Positions 1-8,682 of a stretch of 12,531 nucleotides of DNA are shown here, one piece after another. The translations under genes and the position numbers were made by a program. The DNA lies in assembly GCA_022360075.1 (NCBI GenBank), contig JAKSDN010001069.1, forward strand, positions 1 to 12,531, read 5' to 3'. How positions within the stretch are numbered: the first letter of the stretch is position 1; each line of letters begins with the position of its first letter. A model generated the notes under the pieces. The model did not search any database and was not told where the DNA came from. It saw nothing but the letters and a program-made list of their open reading frames with translations. Source of the DNA: Kiloniellales bacterium. Lineage in GTDB: Bacteria; Pseudomonadota; Alphaproteobacteria; Kiloniellales; JAKSDN01.

Positions 1-1577
1 TCGACCACCTTGCCGGCCTGCATGACGATCACCTCGGAGGCCAGCGCGCGCACCACCTTCAGGTCGTGGCTGATGAACAGATAGGCCAGGCTGTGGCGGG
101 CCTGCAGGTCGCGCAGCAGGTCGACGATCTGGGCCTGGACCGACATGTCGAGCGCCGAGGTCGGCTCGTCGAGCACGACGAAGCGGGGCTTGAGCACCAT
201 GGCCCGGGCGATCGCGATGCGCTGGCGCTGGCCGCCGGAGAACTCGTGCGGATAGCGGTGCCGGCTCTCAGGGTCGAGCCCGACCTCGACGAGGGCGTCC
301 ATGATCAGTTTCTCGCGCTCCTCGGCCGAGCCGCCGAGGTCGTGCACCTTCAGACCTTCCTCGACGATCTGGCCGACCGACAGGCGCGGGCTGAGCGAGC
401 CGAAGGGGTCCTGGAAGACGATCTGCATCTCGCGCCGCAGCGGCCGCAGCTCCTTCGACTTGAGGCCCTGGATCACCTGGCCGTCGAAGCGGATGCCGCC
501 CTCGCTGGAGATCAGCCGCAGCAGCGCCAGGCCGAGGGTGGTCTTCCCGGAGCCGCTCTCGCCGACCACGCCGAGCGTATGGCCCTGGCGCACGGTGACC
601 GAGATGCCGTCGACCGCCTTGACGTGGTCCACCGTGCGCTTGAGCACGCCGGCCTTGATCGGGAAGTAGACCTTGACGTCCTCGCCGGTCATGACGACCG
701 GCGCATCGGCCGCCGCCACCAGGGGCTCGCCCTTCGGTTCGGCGGCCAGGAGCCTTTGCGTATAGGCGTGCTGCGGCTGGGTGAAGATCGCCTCGGTCTC
801 GCCCTGCTCGACGATCTCGCCCTGGGTCATGACGCAGACCCGGTCGGCCATCTTGCGCACGATCGAGAGGTCGTGGGTGATCAGCAGCATGGCCATGCCG
901 AAGCGCTGCTGCAGCTCCTTCAAGAGCTTGAGGATCTGCGCCTGGATCGTCACGTCGAGCGCCGTGGTCGGCTCGTCGGCGATCAGCAGCTCCGGCTCGT
1001 TGGCGAGCGCCATGGCGATCATGACGCGCTGGCGCTGACCGCCGGAGAGCTCGTGCGGATAGGCCGAGAGACGCTTGGCCGGCTCCTTGATGCCGACCAG
1101 GTCGAGCAGCTCCAGGGTGCGCGCCCGCGCCGCCTCGCGGCTCAGGCCCTTGTGCAGGATCAGCGTCTCGTTGACCTGCTTTTCGACCGTGTGCAGCGGG
1201 TTGAGCGAGGTCATCGGCTCCTGGAAGATCATCGAGACCTCGTCGCCGCGCACCCGCTTCAGCTCCCGCTCGGCGGCGCCGACCATCTGCGTACCGGCGA
1301 AATGGATCGAGCTGCCGCGCGGGTGGCCGGCCACCGGATAGGGCAGAAGCTGGAGCACGGAAAGCGCGGTCACAGATTTACCGGAGCCGCTCTCGCCGAC
1401 CAGGGCCACCGTTTCGCCCTTGTGGATGTCGAAGCCCACGCCCTTGACCGCTTCGACGACGCCGCCGGGGGTCTTGAAAGTCACGCCGAGGTCGTGGATT
1501 TGCAGCAGCGCTTGATCCGTCTGCGGACTCAAGGCGCCGTCCGCCATGCCGTTCTCCGCCAAGGAGCTACTGCTCAT
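1..1577 (-). CDS. yejF: YejF-type peptide ABC transporter ATPase, twin ATP-binding domains (3' end cut off)
   Basis: This is the ATP-hydrolysing subunit of the YejABEF importer, on the cytoplasmic face of the inner membrane. Two ABC domains are fused in one chain. Domain 1 has Walker A GESGSGKS (residues 61-68), signature LSGGQ (177-181), Walker B ending ADE (200-202) and switch His235 in ITHD. Domain 2 has Walker A GESGSGKT (339-346), signature FSGGQ (446-450), Walker B ending LDE (469-471) and His504 in ISHD. All catalytic motifs are intact in both halves, so both sites should be active. The ATG at 1577 overlaps the yejE stop as ATGA, which implies translational coupling. 525 residues are visible; E. 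coli YejF has about 529, so only a short C-terminal tail is missing beyond the left edge. Other twin-domain oligopeptide ATPases look similar, but the adjacent yejA, yejB and yejE settle the assignment. Confidence 0.95.
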   Translation of the reverse strand, partial: MSSSSLAENGMADGALSPQTDQALLQIHDLGVTFKTPGGVVEAVKGVGFDIHKGETVALVGESGSGKSVTALSVLQLLPYPVAGHPRGSSIHFAGTQMVGAAERELKRVRGDEVSMIFQEPMTSLNPLHTVEKQVNETLILHKGLSREAARARTLELLDLVGIKEPAKRLSAYPHELSGGQRQRVMIAMALANEPELLIADEPTTALDVTIQAQILKLLKELQQRFGMAMLLITHDLSIVRKMADRVCVMTQGEIVEQGETEAIFTQPQHAYTQRLLAAEPKGEPLVAAADAPVVMTGEDVKVYFPIKAGVLKRTVDHVKAVDGISVTVRQGHTLGVVGESGSGKTTLGLALLRLISSEGGIRFDGQVIQGLKSKELRPLRREMQIVFQDPFGSLSPRLSVGQIVEEGLKVHDLGGSAEEREKLIMDALVEVGLDPESRHRYPHEFSGGQRQRIAIARAMVLKPRFVVLDEPTSALDMSVQAQIVDLLRDLQARHSLAYLFISHDLKVVRALASEVIVMQAGKVV

Positions 1578-2734
1578 GATCCGCTGCCCGTGGCCGCTGC
1601 GGTCTGACGGCCGCCCTGCGCCTCGGCCTCGACATTGGGTTCGGGCGGCGGCTCGCCGGCGAAGAGCTTGCGCGGATCGAAAGCGTCGCGCACCGCCTCG
1701 CCAATGAAGACCAACAGGCTCAGCATGATCGCCAGCGTGAAGAAGGCGGTCAGGCCGAGCCAGGGCGCCTGCAAATTGTCCTTGCCCTGCTTCAGCAGCT
1801 CGCCGAGCGAGGGCGAGCCCGGCGGCAGGCCGAAGCCGAGGAAGTCGAGGCTGGTCAGCGTCGTCACCGCGCCTGACAGGATGAAGGGCAGGAAGGTGAG
1901 CGTCGCGACCATGGCGTTCGGCAGCAGGTGCTTGAACATGATCGCCCAGTTGCTGACGCCGAGCGCGCGGGCGGCGCGGATATAGTCGAAGTTGCGCCCG
2001 CGCAGGAACTCCGCCCGCACCACCGCGACCAGGGCCATCCAGGAGAACAGCAGCATCAGCCCGAGCAGGGTGAAAAAGCTCGGCTGGATCACGCTCGCCA
2101 TGATGATCAGCAGATAGAGGATCGGCAGCCCGGCCCAGATCTCGATGAAGCGCTGGAACAGCAGGTCGGTCCAGCCGCCGAAGTAGCCCTGTACCGCGCC
2201 CGCGATGATTCCGATGACCGAGCTGATGATGGTCAGCAAGAGGCCGAAGAGGACGGAGATACGAAAGCCGTAGATCACGCGCGCGACCACGTCGCGTCCC
2301 TGGTCGTCGGTGCCCAGCCAGTGGCGGGCATCCGGCGGCGAGGGCGCCGGCGTCGGCAGGTCGTAGATGATGGTGTCGTAGGCATAGGCGATGAGCGGCC
2401 AGAGCATCCAGCCCTTCTCGTTGATGAGGTCCTGGATGAAGGGATCGGTGTAGTCGGGATCGAGCTCGAACTCGCCACCGAAAGTGGTCTCGGGATACTC
2501 GAACAACACAGGGTAGTAGAAAGCGCCGTCATAGCGCACCAGCAGCGGCCGGTCGTTCGCGACGAACTCGGCGAAGAGCGTGGCGAGGAGCAGAACGAGG
2601 AAGATCCAGAGCGACCAGAAGCCCCGCCCGTTGCCCCGGAAGTTGTGCAGGCGCCGGCGCGTGAGCGGCGTGATCTTGAAACCGAGGAATCGGTCCTGAC
2701 CCTGATCGAGCGATGGACGTGAATCGAGCGGCAC
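1574..2734 (-). CDS. yejE: YejE-type peptide ABC transporter permease
   Basis: This inner-membrane permease should pair with YejB to form the peptide channel. I chose the GTG at 2734, giving 386 aa (E. coli YejE is about 341). No ATG fits the conserved N-terminus, and GGAGGT lies 9 nt upstream, inside the end of yejB. A first membrane segment spans about residues 41-58. It is followed by a large periplasmic loop (60-150) with the YejE-like stretch [12 protein letters not shown] (138-149), then several hydrophobic helices between about 158 and 347. The ATPase-contacting EAA loop is at about 250-273 (ARALG followed by HLLPN). The C-terminal tail (360-386) is Pro/Glu/Gly-rich, hydrophilic and probably disordered. 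The gap from the yejB stop is 5 nt, and the stop overlaps the yejF start. This is a binding-protein-dependent transport inner-membrane family (OppC/DppC) protein. Confidence 0.94.
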   Translation of the reverse strand: MPLDSRPSLDQGQDRFLGFKITPLTRRRLHNFRGNGRGFWSLWIFLVLLLATLFAEFVANDRPLLVRYDGAFYYPVLFEYPETTFGGEFELDPDYTDPFIQDLINEKGWMLWPLIAYAYDTIIYDLPTPAPSPPDARHWLGTDDQGRDVVARVIYGFRISVLFGLLLTIISSVIGIIAGAVQGYFGGWTDLLFQRFIEIWAGLPILYLLIIMASVIQPSFFTLLGLMLLFSWMALVAVVRAEFLRGRNFDYIRAARALGVSNWAIMFKHLLPNAMVATLTFLPFILSGAVTTLTSLDFLGFGLPPGSPSLGELLKQGKDNLQAPWLGLTAFFTLAIMLSLLVFIGEAVRDAFDPRKLFAGEPPPEPNVEAEAQGGRQTAAATGSGS

Positions 2735-2739
2735 GGGGC

Positions 2740-3858
2740 TCAGACCTCCCGGCTCTCGAAATCGATGCGCGGATCGACCACCACGTACATCAGATCGCCG
2801 ATCAGGCGCATGAGCAGCCCCAGCAGCGTGAAGAAGAACAGGGTCCCGAACATGATCGGGTAGTCGCGGGCGAGCGCGGCCTCGAAGCCGAGCAGGCCAA
2901 GGCCGTCGAGGGAGAAGATGACTTCGATCAGCAATGAGCTGGTAAAGAGGATTTCGATGAAGGCCGAGGGAAAGCCCGCGATCACGATCAGCATCGCGTT
3001 GCGGAAGACGTGGCCGTAGAGCACCTGCCCCTTGCTCAGGCCCTTCGCCTTCGCGGTCTGGACGTAGAGCATATTGATTTGATCGAGAAAGGAATTTTTG
3101 GTCAACAGGGTGAGCGTGGCGAACCCACCGATCACCAGCGCCAGAACCGGCAGCGCGATGTGCCAGAGGTAGTCGAGGATCTGCTGCCACCAGGGCAACA
3201 GGTCCCAGTCCTCCGACACCAGGCCGCGCAGCGGGAACAAGTCGAGATAGCGCCCGCCCGCGAAAACCACGACCAGCAGGATGGCGAAGAGGAACGAGGG
3301 AATGGCGTAGCCGACCACGACCAAGCCGCTGGTCCAGACGTCGAAGCGCGAGCCGTCGCGCACGGCCTTGGCGATGCCGAGCGGGATCGAGATCAGATAG
3401 ACCAGAAGCGTCGTCCAGAGCCCGAGAGAGATCGACACCGGCATCTTGTCGAGCACGAGGTCGACGACCTTCTGGTCGCGAAAGAAGCTCTCGCCGAAAT
3501 CGAAGCGCAGATAGTTGCCGATCATCAGGAAGAAGCGCTCGTGCACCGGCTTGTCGAAGCCGAACATGCGCTCGATCTCCTCGATCACCTGGGGTTCGAG
3601 GCCTTGCGCGCCCCGGTACTTGCTGGTGACCGCACTCGACCCGGCCTGCCCGCTCTCGGCCCGGCCTTCGGCGCCGCGGATGTCGCTGCCGCTGCCGGTG
3701 AAGCGCTCGGTGGCGCCGACCGCCTCGCCCTGGATCTGGGCGATCATCTGCTCGACCGGTCCGCCCGGCGCGAGCTGCACGATGATGAAGTTGACCAGCA
3801 TGATCCCGAAGAGGACCGGGATGATCAGCAGCAGGCGCCGGATGATGTAGGCAAGCAT
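2740..3858 (-). CDS. yejB: YejB-type peptide ABC transporter permease
   Basis: This inner-membrane permease is the partner of YejE in the YejABEF importer. Its 372 aa are close to E. coli YejB (about 364). The N-terminus has the typical OppB/DppB pattern: a short basic stretch, a first membrane helix (about 8-29), then LAPGGP (29-34). A long periplasmic segment (35-140) includes a Gly/Ala/Ser-rich stretch around 50-85 that looks flexible. Further helices are at about 143-163, 178-200, 232-253, 288-312 and 335-360. The EAA-type loop is at about 264-288 ([12 protein letters not shown] ... FRNA). The start at 3858 has only a weak upstream AGG, and the gap to the preceding yejA stop is 45 nt. It is followed 5 nt later by yejE, so these genes are almost certainly one transcript. 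Confidence 0.95.
   Translation of the reverse strand: MLAYIIRRLLLIIPVLFGIMLVNFIIVQLAPGGPVEQMIAQIQGEAVGATERFTGSGSDIRGAEGRAESGQAGSSAVTSKYRGAQGLEPQVIEEIERMFGFDKPVHERFFLMIGNYLRFDFGESFFRDQKVVDLVLDKMPVSISLGLWTTLLVYLISIPLGIAKAVRDGSRFDVWTSGLVVVGYAIPSFLFAILLVVVFAGGRYLDLFPLRGLVSEDWDLLPWWQQILDYLWHIALPVLALVIGGFATLTLLTKNSFLDQINMLYVQTAKAKGLSKGQVLYGHVFRNAMLIVIAGFPSAFIEILFTSSLLIEVIFSLDGLGLLGFEAALARDYPIMFGTLFFFTLLGLLMRLIGDLMYVVVDPRIDFESREV
2744..2749 (-). promoter_or_regulatory. Shine-Dalgarno site deciding the yejE GTG start
   Basis: GGAGGT on the minus strand lies 9 nt before the GTG at 2734, inside the last codons of yejB. It supports the GTG start and suggests that ribosomes finishing yejB re-initiate on yejE. 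Confidence 0.65.
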
Positions 3859-3903
3859 GGAAAGCGGCTGAGCCTCGCTCGATTGCGCCGGAAACGGCCC
3901 CGA

Positions 3904-5745
3904 TCAGCGCGCGGCCAGTTGCGCGGCGAGCTCTTCGTCGATCCACCAGGTGCCCGGAAAGCCGACGCTGTATCGCGGCGTGCGCGCCGGGCGGCCGAAC
4001 TTGTTCCAATAGGCGAACCAGGCCTCGTCGTTGTGGAAGCGCGGCACGACGTTGTACTGCCACAGCACGACGCGATCGAGCGCGCGCGTGGTGACCTTCA
4101 AGGTCTCCAGATCCCTCGCCGAGATGATCCGCTCGATCAGCGTGTCGACCACCGGGCTCGAAAAGCCGATGCGGTTGCCGCTGCGCGGATCGTTCGGGTC
4201 CGCGGAGCCGAAATAGGCGCGCAGCTCCGTGCCGGGCGGCGGAAAGAAGTTGTTGGCCGCGGCATAGACGTCGAAATCCCGCTCGTCCAGCCGGGCGCGC
4301 CATTGGGCGGGATCCATGATCCTGAGGCGCGCGTCGATGCCGGCCTGCTTCAGGTTCTTGATGAAAGGCGTGACCACCCGCTCGGTCTCCGGCGAAGCCG
4401 TCAGGATCTCGAAGCCGAGACGCTCGCCGCTTTCGCCGTGCACCATCTCGCCGTCGCGCAACACGTAGCCGGCTTCCTTCAGGAGCCCCAAGGCCTTGCG
4501 CATGTTGCCGCGGATGCGCCCGCTGCCGTCGGTGACCGGCAGCTCGAAGGCCTCGGTGAAGACCTCGGGCGGCAGTTGATCGCGATAGGGCTCCAGGATC
4601 GCGATCTCGTCCGGCGTCGGTGGTCCCGAAGCGCCGTAATCGGAATTCGGGAAGTAGCTGTTGGAGCGCTCGTACTTGCCGTAAAGCAGCGTCCGGCGGG
4701 TCGTTTCGAAGTCGTAGAGGAGGTTGATCGCCTTGCGCACCCGGATGTCCTGGAGCTGCGGGCGGCGAAGGTTCATGAAATAGGCGCTGACGCCGCGCGG
4801 CGTTTCGCTGGGCAGCGTCGCCTGCACGACCCGGCCGTCCTTGACGGCGGGAAATTCGTACTCCGTGACCCAGCGCTTGGCCGAGCCCTCGCCGCGAAAG
4901 TCGATCTCGCCGGCCTTGAAGGCCTCGAACATCACCGTCGGATCGCGGTAGTAGTCGTAGCGGATCTCATCGAAGTTGTTGAGGCCAAGATTGATCGGCA
5001 GATCCTCGCCCCAATAGTCCGGCACCCGCTCGTAGGTGATGGAACGCCCCGGATCGACCGCCTTGATCCGGTAGGCGCCGCTGGCCGGCGGCGGATCGAG
5101 CGTGGTCTTGGTGATGTCGCGCTCGGCCCAGAAATGGCGCGGGCTGGGCGTCAGTCCGGCGACGATCGTCAGCGGCTTCATGGAATCGCGGGTCTTCATG
5201 GTGAAGCGCAAGCGATGGTCGGAGAGCACCTCGCAGCCTTCGACATCGGTGACGAAGGACTTCAAGAAGGGGCGCGCGTGGTTCTTGTAGTTGTCGAGCG
5301 TGGCGCAGAAATCGCCGGCCGTGATCGGCACGCCGTCGCTGAAGCGGGCCTCGGGCCGCAGATTGAAGATGATCCAGCTCTTGTCCGCAGGATACTCGGC
5401 GGTCTCGGCGATCGAGCCGTAGTGGCCCATGATCTCGTCGCCGGAGCCAACCATGAGGGAATCGTAGATGAGCCCGATCGAGCTGGGGAAGTGGCCCTTC
5501 AGGATGAGCGGATTCAGATTGTCGAAGGTGCCGAAGGCGCCGAGCACGATGCGACCGCCCTTGGGCGCGTCGGGATTGGCATAGGGCCAATGCTCGAAGC
5601 CGTCCTTGAAGAGCGGCTCGCCGAACTCCGCGAAGGCCCAGGTCTTGGTGATCTCACCCTCGGCCAAGGCGCCGGCCGCATTGGCAAGGAGCGCCGCGGC
5701 AAAACCGCCGGCGAGGCCTAGGGGACGAAGTCGGCCATGGATCAT
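3904..5745 (-). CDS. yejA: YejA-type peptide-binding protein, second tandem copy
   Basis: This is a periplasmic solute-binding protein of family 5 (SBP_bac_5), expected to deliver peptides to YejBEF. The ATG at 5745 gives 613 aa (E. coli YejA is about 604). A longer in-frame start at 5802 is less likely, because GGAGGT lies 8 nt before 5745 and the signal peptide begins cleanly there. Residues 1-28 form a Sec-type signal: a short basic start, a hydrophobic core, and an ALA cleavage site before EGEITK. The mature N-terminus carries FEHWPYANPDAPKGGRIVLG (50-69), shared with the upstream copy. Other shared blocks are ETAEYPADKSWI (114-125), DPGRSITYERV and the C-terminal FPGTWWIDEEL. By eye the two copies are clearly paralogous along their whole length, though well diverged. 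It lies 45 nt before yejB, nearest the permease genes. A perfect palindrome with a CtrA-like box is in its upstream leader. Confidence 0.94.
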   Translation of the reverse strand: MIHGRLRPLGLAGGFAAALLANAAGALAEGEITKTWAFAEFGEPLFKDGFEHWPYANPDAPKGGRIVLGAFGTFDNLNPLILKGHFPSSIGLIYDSLMVGSGDEIMGHYGSIAETAEYPADKSWIIFNLRPEARFSDGVPITAGDFCATLDNYKNHARPFLKSFVTDVEGCEVLSDHRLRFTMKTRDSMKPLTIVAGLTPSPRHFWAERDITKTTLDPPPASGAYRIKAVDPGRSITYERVPDYWGEDLPINLGLNNFDEIRYDYYRDPTVMFEAFKAGEIDFRGEGSAKRWVTEYEFPAVKDGRVVQATLPSETPRGVSAYFMNLRRPQLQDIRVRKAINLLYDFETTRRTLLYGKYERSNSYFPNSDYGASGPPTPDEIAILEPYRDQLPPEVFTEAFELPVTDGSGRIRGNMRKALGLLKEAGYVLRDGEMVHGESGERLGFEILTASPETERVVTPFIKNLKQAGIDARLRIMDPAQWRARLDERDFDVYAAANNFFPPPGTELRAYFGSADPNDPRSGNRIGFSSPVVDTLIERIISARDLETLKVTTRALDRVVLWQYNVVPRFHNDEAWFAYWNKFGRPARTPRYSVGFPGTWWIDEELAAQLAAR

Positions 5746-5753
5746 CGCTCTTG

Positions 5754-5759
5754 ACCTCC
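5754..5759 (-). promoter_or_regulatory. Shine-Dalgarno site of the second yejA copy
   Basis: GGAGGT on the minus strand is 8 nt before the ATG at 5745. It sets the start of this gene rather than the in-frame upstream ATG at 5802. Confidence 0.75.
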
Positions 5760-5822
5760 CAATGAGGAAAGGGGCCGGGAAACGCCGGATTCTCGGCCGC
5801 AACGCATCGCCTAGCTGGCGTC

Positions 5823-5853
5823 AACCATCGTTAATGTCACGTTAACGATGGTT
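5823..5853 (-). promoter_or_regulatory. Perfect palindrome containing a CtrA-like TTAA-N7-TTAAC box between the yejA copies
   Basis: The arms 5823-5834 and 5842-5853 are perfect 12-base reverse complements separated by a 7-nt spacer. Inside is TTAA (5831-5834), seven bases, then TTAAC (5842-5846). Because of the symmetry, the minus strand also reads TTAA-N7-TTAAC. This is the established consensus of CtrA, the alphaproteobacterial cell-cycle response regulator. The element lies 17 nt after the first yejA stop and about 85 nt before the second yejA ATG. A -35-like TTGACG (minus strand, 5824-5819) begins just after it toward yejA, but I see no convincing -10. Alternatively it may act as an RNA stem-loop that stabilises the binding-protein mRNA. 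No T-run follows, so a classic intrinsic terminator is unlikely. The structure is certain; its function is inferred. Confidence 0.6.
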
Positions 5854-5870
5854 ATGGCGGATCGGAAGCC

Positions 5871-7745
5871 TTAGCGCCCCAAATTCTGCGCCAGCTCCGT
5901 ATCGATCCACCAGGCGCCTGGAAACCCGATCGCATAGCGCGGCGCGCGTTCCGGGAAGCCGAACTTGTTCTGATAGGCGAACCAGAACTCGCCGGCATAG
6001 TACTGCGGCACGACGTAGTGGTTCCAAAGCAGTACCCGGTCGAGCGCGCGGCTGGCCGCCTTGAGCGTCTCCAAGTCCGGGGCGGCAATGATCTGCTCGA
6101 TCAGCGCATCGACCACCGGGTTCTCGATCCCGGCGATATTGGCGGAGCCGCGCACCCGGGCGGCCGCCGAGCCGTAGTAGGAGCGCAGTTCGGGACCGGG
6201 CGGCGGGAAGAAATTCAGCCGCACGATCACCATGTCGAAGTCGAAATCGTTCAAGCGGTTCTCATATTGCGAAGTATCGACGATGCGCAAGGAGGCGTCG
6301 ATGCCGGCCTGGGTGAGGTTCTTTACGTAGGCGCTGGTCAGACCCTCGAGGGCGCGGCTGACCAGGAGGAACTCGATCTTCATCTGCTCGCCGGTCTCGC
6401 CGTCGACCAGCTTGCGGTCCTGCAAGACCCAGCCCGCCGCCTTGAACAGCCGCAGCGCCTGGCGAAGCTGGCCGCGGATGCGGCCGCTGCCGTCGGTCTT
6501 GGGCGGCTCGAAGGCCTCGGTGAGGACTTCGGGCGGCAACTGATCGCGATAAGGCTCGAGGATCGCCAGCTCGGCCTCGCTCGGCGGCCCGGAAACCCCG
6601 AAATCGGAGTTCGGGAAAAAGCTTTTGGCCCGCGTGCGCTGGCCGTAGAGAAAGTGGCGCTGGATCGTCTCGAAGTCGAAGAGATAGCCGATCGCCTCGC
6701 GCACCCGCGCGTCCTGGAACTTGGGATCGCGCAGATTGAAGAAAAAAGCTTGGATCCCCTGCGGCGTCTCGTCGCGCTGCGTGCGCTTGATGATACGGCC
6801 GTCCTCGACCTGCTTGATCTCGTAGCCCGTCACCCAGTGCTTGGAGCTGAACTCCCGCCGAAAGTCGACTTCGCCGGCCTTGAAGGCCTCGAACTCGACG
6901 CTCTGATCGCGATAGTAGTCGTAGCGGATCCGGTCGAAGTTGTTCAGGCCCCGGTTGACCGGCAGGTCGGCCGCCCAATAGTCCTCGACCCGCTCGTAGG
7001 TGATCGAACGGCCGGGATCCACGCGCGCGACCCGGTAGGCGCCGCTGGTGAGCGGCGGCTCCAGGAATGTCTGGCTGATATCGCGCTCGGCCCAATAGTG
7101 GCGGGGCAGCGGCGAAAGGCTGGCCACCTTGAGCAGCGGCTTCATGCTGTCGCGGGTGTTGAAAGTGAACTTGAGCCGGTGCTCGCCCAATACCTCGACG
7201 GTCTCGACCTCTTCGTAGAAGGACTTCAGGAACGGCCGGCCGTACGCGCGGATGGTATCGAAGCCGAACTTGAAGTCACCCGCCGTGATCGGCGTGCCGT
7301 CGTGGTAGCGGGCCTCGGGCCGCAGGTTGAAGACGATCCAGCTCTTGTCGGCCGGATACTCCGCCGTCTCCGCGATCAGCCCGTAGGCGACGGAAAGCTC
7401 GTCGGCCGAGCTGGTCATGAGCGAATCCGAGATCAGACCGATGCTGCGCGGCCACTCGCCCTTGAGGATGATCGGATTCAGGCTGTCGAAGGAACCGAAA
7501 GCGCCCAGCACGATTCGCCCGCCCTTGGGCGCATCCGGGTTGGCGTAGGGCCAATGCTCGAAGCCGTCCTGGTAGAGCGGCGTGCCGAACTCCGCGATCG
7601 CCCAGCTCTTGGTGATACCCTCTTCGGCGCGCGCCGTAGCGCCGGCCAGGCATAAAACCCCCAACGCGACCAGGCACAGGCCCTGAAAAAAGCCGCGGCG
7701 CGCGGAAATGCGGCGATGCGCGTGCTTGCGTTTCGAATCCGGCAT
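5871..7745 (-). CDS. yejA: YejA-type peptide-binding protein, first tandem copy, with possible Tat signal
   Basis: This is a periplasmic family 5 (SBP_bac_5) peptide-binding protein, the first gene of the Yej cluster. The ATG at 7745 gives 624 aa; GGAGG lies 11 nt upstream. The N-terminus differs from the other copy: a long basic region with S-A-R-R-G-F-F-Q (residues 14-21) precedes a hydrophobic core (about 22-36) and ARA (38-40) before EEGITK. That twin-arginine pattern with F at +2 resembles a Tat signal, though Sec export is possible. Mature blocks matching the second copy include FEHWPYANPDAPKGGRIVLG (63-82), DPGRSITYERV and FPGAWWIDTEL near the C-terminus. The 77-nt gap to hisN has a weak TTGTCT / TTAAGT promoter-like pair (7796-7769, 16-nt spacing), so the Yej genes may have their own promoter. 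The TAA stop at 5873-5871 is followed by the palindromic intergenic element. Confidence 0.93.
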   Translation of the reverse strand: MPDSKRKHAHRRISARRGFFQGLCLVALGVLCLAGATARAEEGITKSWAIAEFGTPLYQDGFEHWPYANPDAPKGGRIVLGAFGSFDSLNPIILKGEWPRSIGLISDSLMTSSADELSVAYGLIAETAEYPADKSWIVFNLRPEARYHDGTPITAGDFKFGFDTIRAYGRPFLKSFYEEVETVEVLGEHRLKFTFNTRDSMKPLLKVASLSPLPRHYWAERDISQTFLEPPLTSGAYRVARVDPGRSITYERVEDYWAADLPVNRGLNNFDRIRYDYYRDQSVEFEAFKAGEVDFRREFSSKHWVTGYEIKQVEDGRIIKRTQRDETPQGIQAFFFNLRDPKFQDARVREAIGYLFDFETIQRHFLYGQRTRAKSFFPNSDFGVSGPPSEAELAILEPYRDQLPPEVLTEAFEPPKTDGSGRIRGQLRQALRLFKAAGWVLQDRKLVDGETGEQMKIEFLLVSRALEGLTSAYVKNLTQAGIDASLRIVDTSQYENRLNDFDFDMVIVRLNFFPPPGPELRSYYGSAAARVRGSANIAGIENPVVDALIEQIIAAPDLETLKAASRALDRVLLWNHYVVPQYYAGEFWFAYQNKFGFPERAPRYAIGFPGAWWIDTELAQNLGR

Positions 7746-7822
7746 GATACCAGCAGCCTCCGTTTGCCACTTAAGCCGGTCACGCGGATGAGACAAGGTC
7801 GCCACCGCCTGATGACGAAAAG

Positions 7823-8668
7823 TTAATCGCCCGCGATCAGGGCCGTCGCAGCCTCGTGGACGGCCCTGTCCCCGGCCGCGATCACCCGGCCGTCGGAGCC
7901 AAGGCCCAGTTGGCCGCCCCGCCAATCCGTGATGATGCCGCCGGCACCGGCGACCACCGGAACCAGCGCCAGGTAATCGTGGCGGGCCATGCCGGCCTCG
8001 ATCACCAGATCGACAAAGCCTTCGGCGAGACTGCCGTAGTTGAAACAGTCACCGCCATAGAGCGTGAGCCCGGCGGCCTGCCGAACCGCGTGGAAACCTT
8101 CCAGGTCGCGCCCCTCGAACATCTCCGGCGAGGTCGCGGTCACCGTCGCCTCGGCCAGGCGCGCGCATGGGCGGACCCGCACCTCGCGGATACCGCGCCC
8201 ATCGCGGCGGATGGTCGGCCGGCCGGTCGCGCCGAGCCAGCGCTCGCCCAGCACCGGCATATCGATCGCGCCGAGCAGGGGAACGCCATCGCGCAGCAGC
8301 GCGATCAGGGTGCCGAATAGCGGGTTGCCGGTGATGAAGCGCTTGGTGCCGTCGATGGGATCGAGCACCCAGACGTACTCGGCGTCGACGTTCTCCTGTT
8401 CGAACTCCTCGCCGACGATGCCGTGGTCGGGACAGATCTCGGCGATCAGACGGCGCATCGCCGACTCGGCGGCCCTGTCGATCGCTGTCACCGGGCTCTC
8501 GTCGGCCTTTCGCTCGACAATCAGGCGGCCACGGAAATGAGGCAGGATCTCGGCCCGGGCGGCGTCAGCCAGACTCTCGGCTAAATCGAAGAAGCTAGAC
8601 GGGCAGGGCGCCTGGGCCACGGCCGCCGGGGCGGGAGAGGTCGCGGTCGAGGTCGGCGCGCCCGACAT
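7823..8668 (-). CDS. hisN: HisN-type histidinol-phosphatase, inositol monophosphatase family
   Basis: This is a Mg-dependent phosphatase of the inositol monophosphatase superfamily. Its closest pattern is the HisN class, which dephosphorylates L-histidinol phosphate in histidine synthesis in the cytoplasm. Metal-site motifs are all present: GEE (86-88), DPIDGT (103-108) followed by KRF, and a C-terminal Asp231 in ARHDYLALVPVVAGAGG. The sequence WVLDPIDGTKRFITGNPLFG is characteristic of HisN rather than of SuhB or CysQ. The 281-aa product carries about 22 extra N-terminal residues rich in Ala, Pro, Ser and Thr before the conserved fold. The ATG at 8668 has no clear Shine-Dalgarno sequence. It starts only 14 nt after the cytochrome stop, so coupled translation is likely. 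A GTG at codon 17 is an alternative start. No his genes lie nearby, so the exact substrate (histidinol-P or another sugar/inositol phosphate) is less sure than the family. Confidence 0.85.
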   Translation of the reverse strand: MSGAPTSTATSPAPAAVAQAPCPSSFFDLAESLADAARAEILPHFRGRLIVERKADESPVTAIDRAAESAMRRLIAEICPDHGIVGEEFEQENVDAEYVWVLDPIDGTKRFITGNPLFGTLIALLRDGVPLLGAIDMPVLGERWLGATGRPTIRRDGRGIREVRVRPCARLAEATVTATSPEMFEGRDLEGFHAVRQAAGLTLYGGDCFNYGSLAEGFVDLVIEAGMARHDYLALVPVVAGAGGIITDWRGGQLGLGSDGRVIAAGDRAVHEAATALIAGD

Positions 8669-8682
8669 TCTCGGGCCCGGCC

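Noticed and set aside
66..1607. A 513-codon plus-strand frame opposite yejF, with repeated-looking segments.
   Set aside because: It is the antisense of yejF. The repetition mirrors the two ABC domains. High GC creates long antisense frames.
1574..4303. A 909-codon minus-strand open frame ending with yejE.
   Set aside because: The part upstream of 2734 reads through yejB and yejA in the wrong frame with Arg/Ala-rich low-information protein. yejB and yejA have strong homology in their own frames, and yejE has a GTG with GGAGGT at 2734. It is not a fusion.
3010..5721. A 903-codon plus-strand frame opposite yejB and the second yejA.
   Set aside because: Its protein is rich in His/Arg/Asp with no recognisable fold, and it mirrors genuine codons on the other strand.
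5823..5853. The palindrome as a classic intrinsic terminator for the first yejA.
   Set aside because: No T-run follows the stem on either strand, the stem is AT-rich, and the genes downstream must be expressed with the rest of the transporter.
6018..7655. A 545-codon plus-strand frame opposite the first yejA.
   Set aside because: Same kind of antisense shadow; it resembles the shadow at 3010-5721 only because the two yejA genes are homologous.
7647..7682. A lipoprotein cleavage site near Cys24/Cys32 of the first YejA.
   Set aside because: The residues before these cysteines (QGL and GVL) do not fit a lipobox with Ala/Gly/Ser at -1; an ARA site follows downstream.
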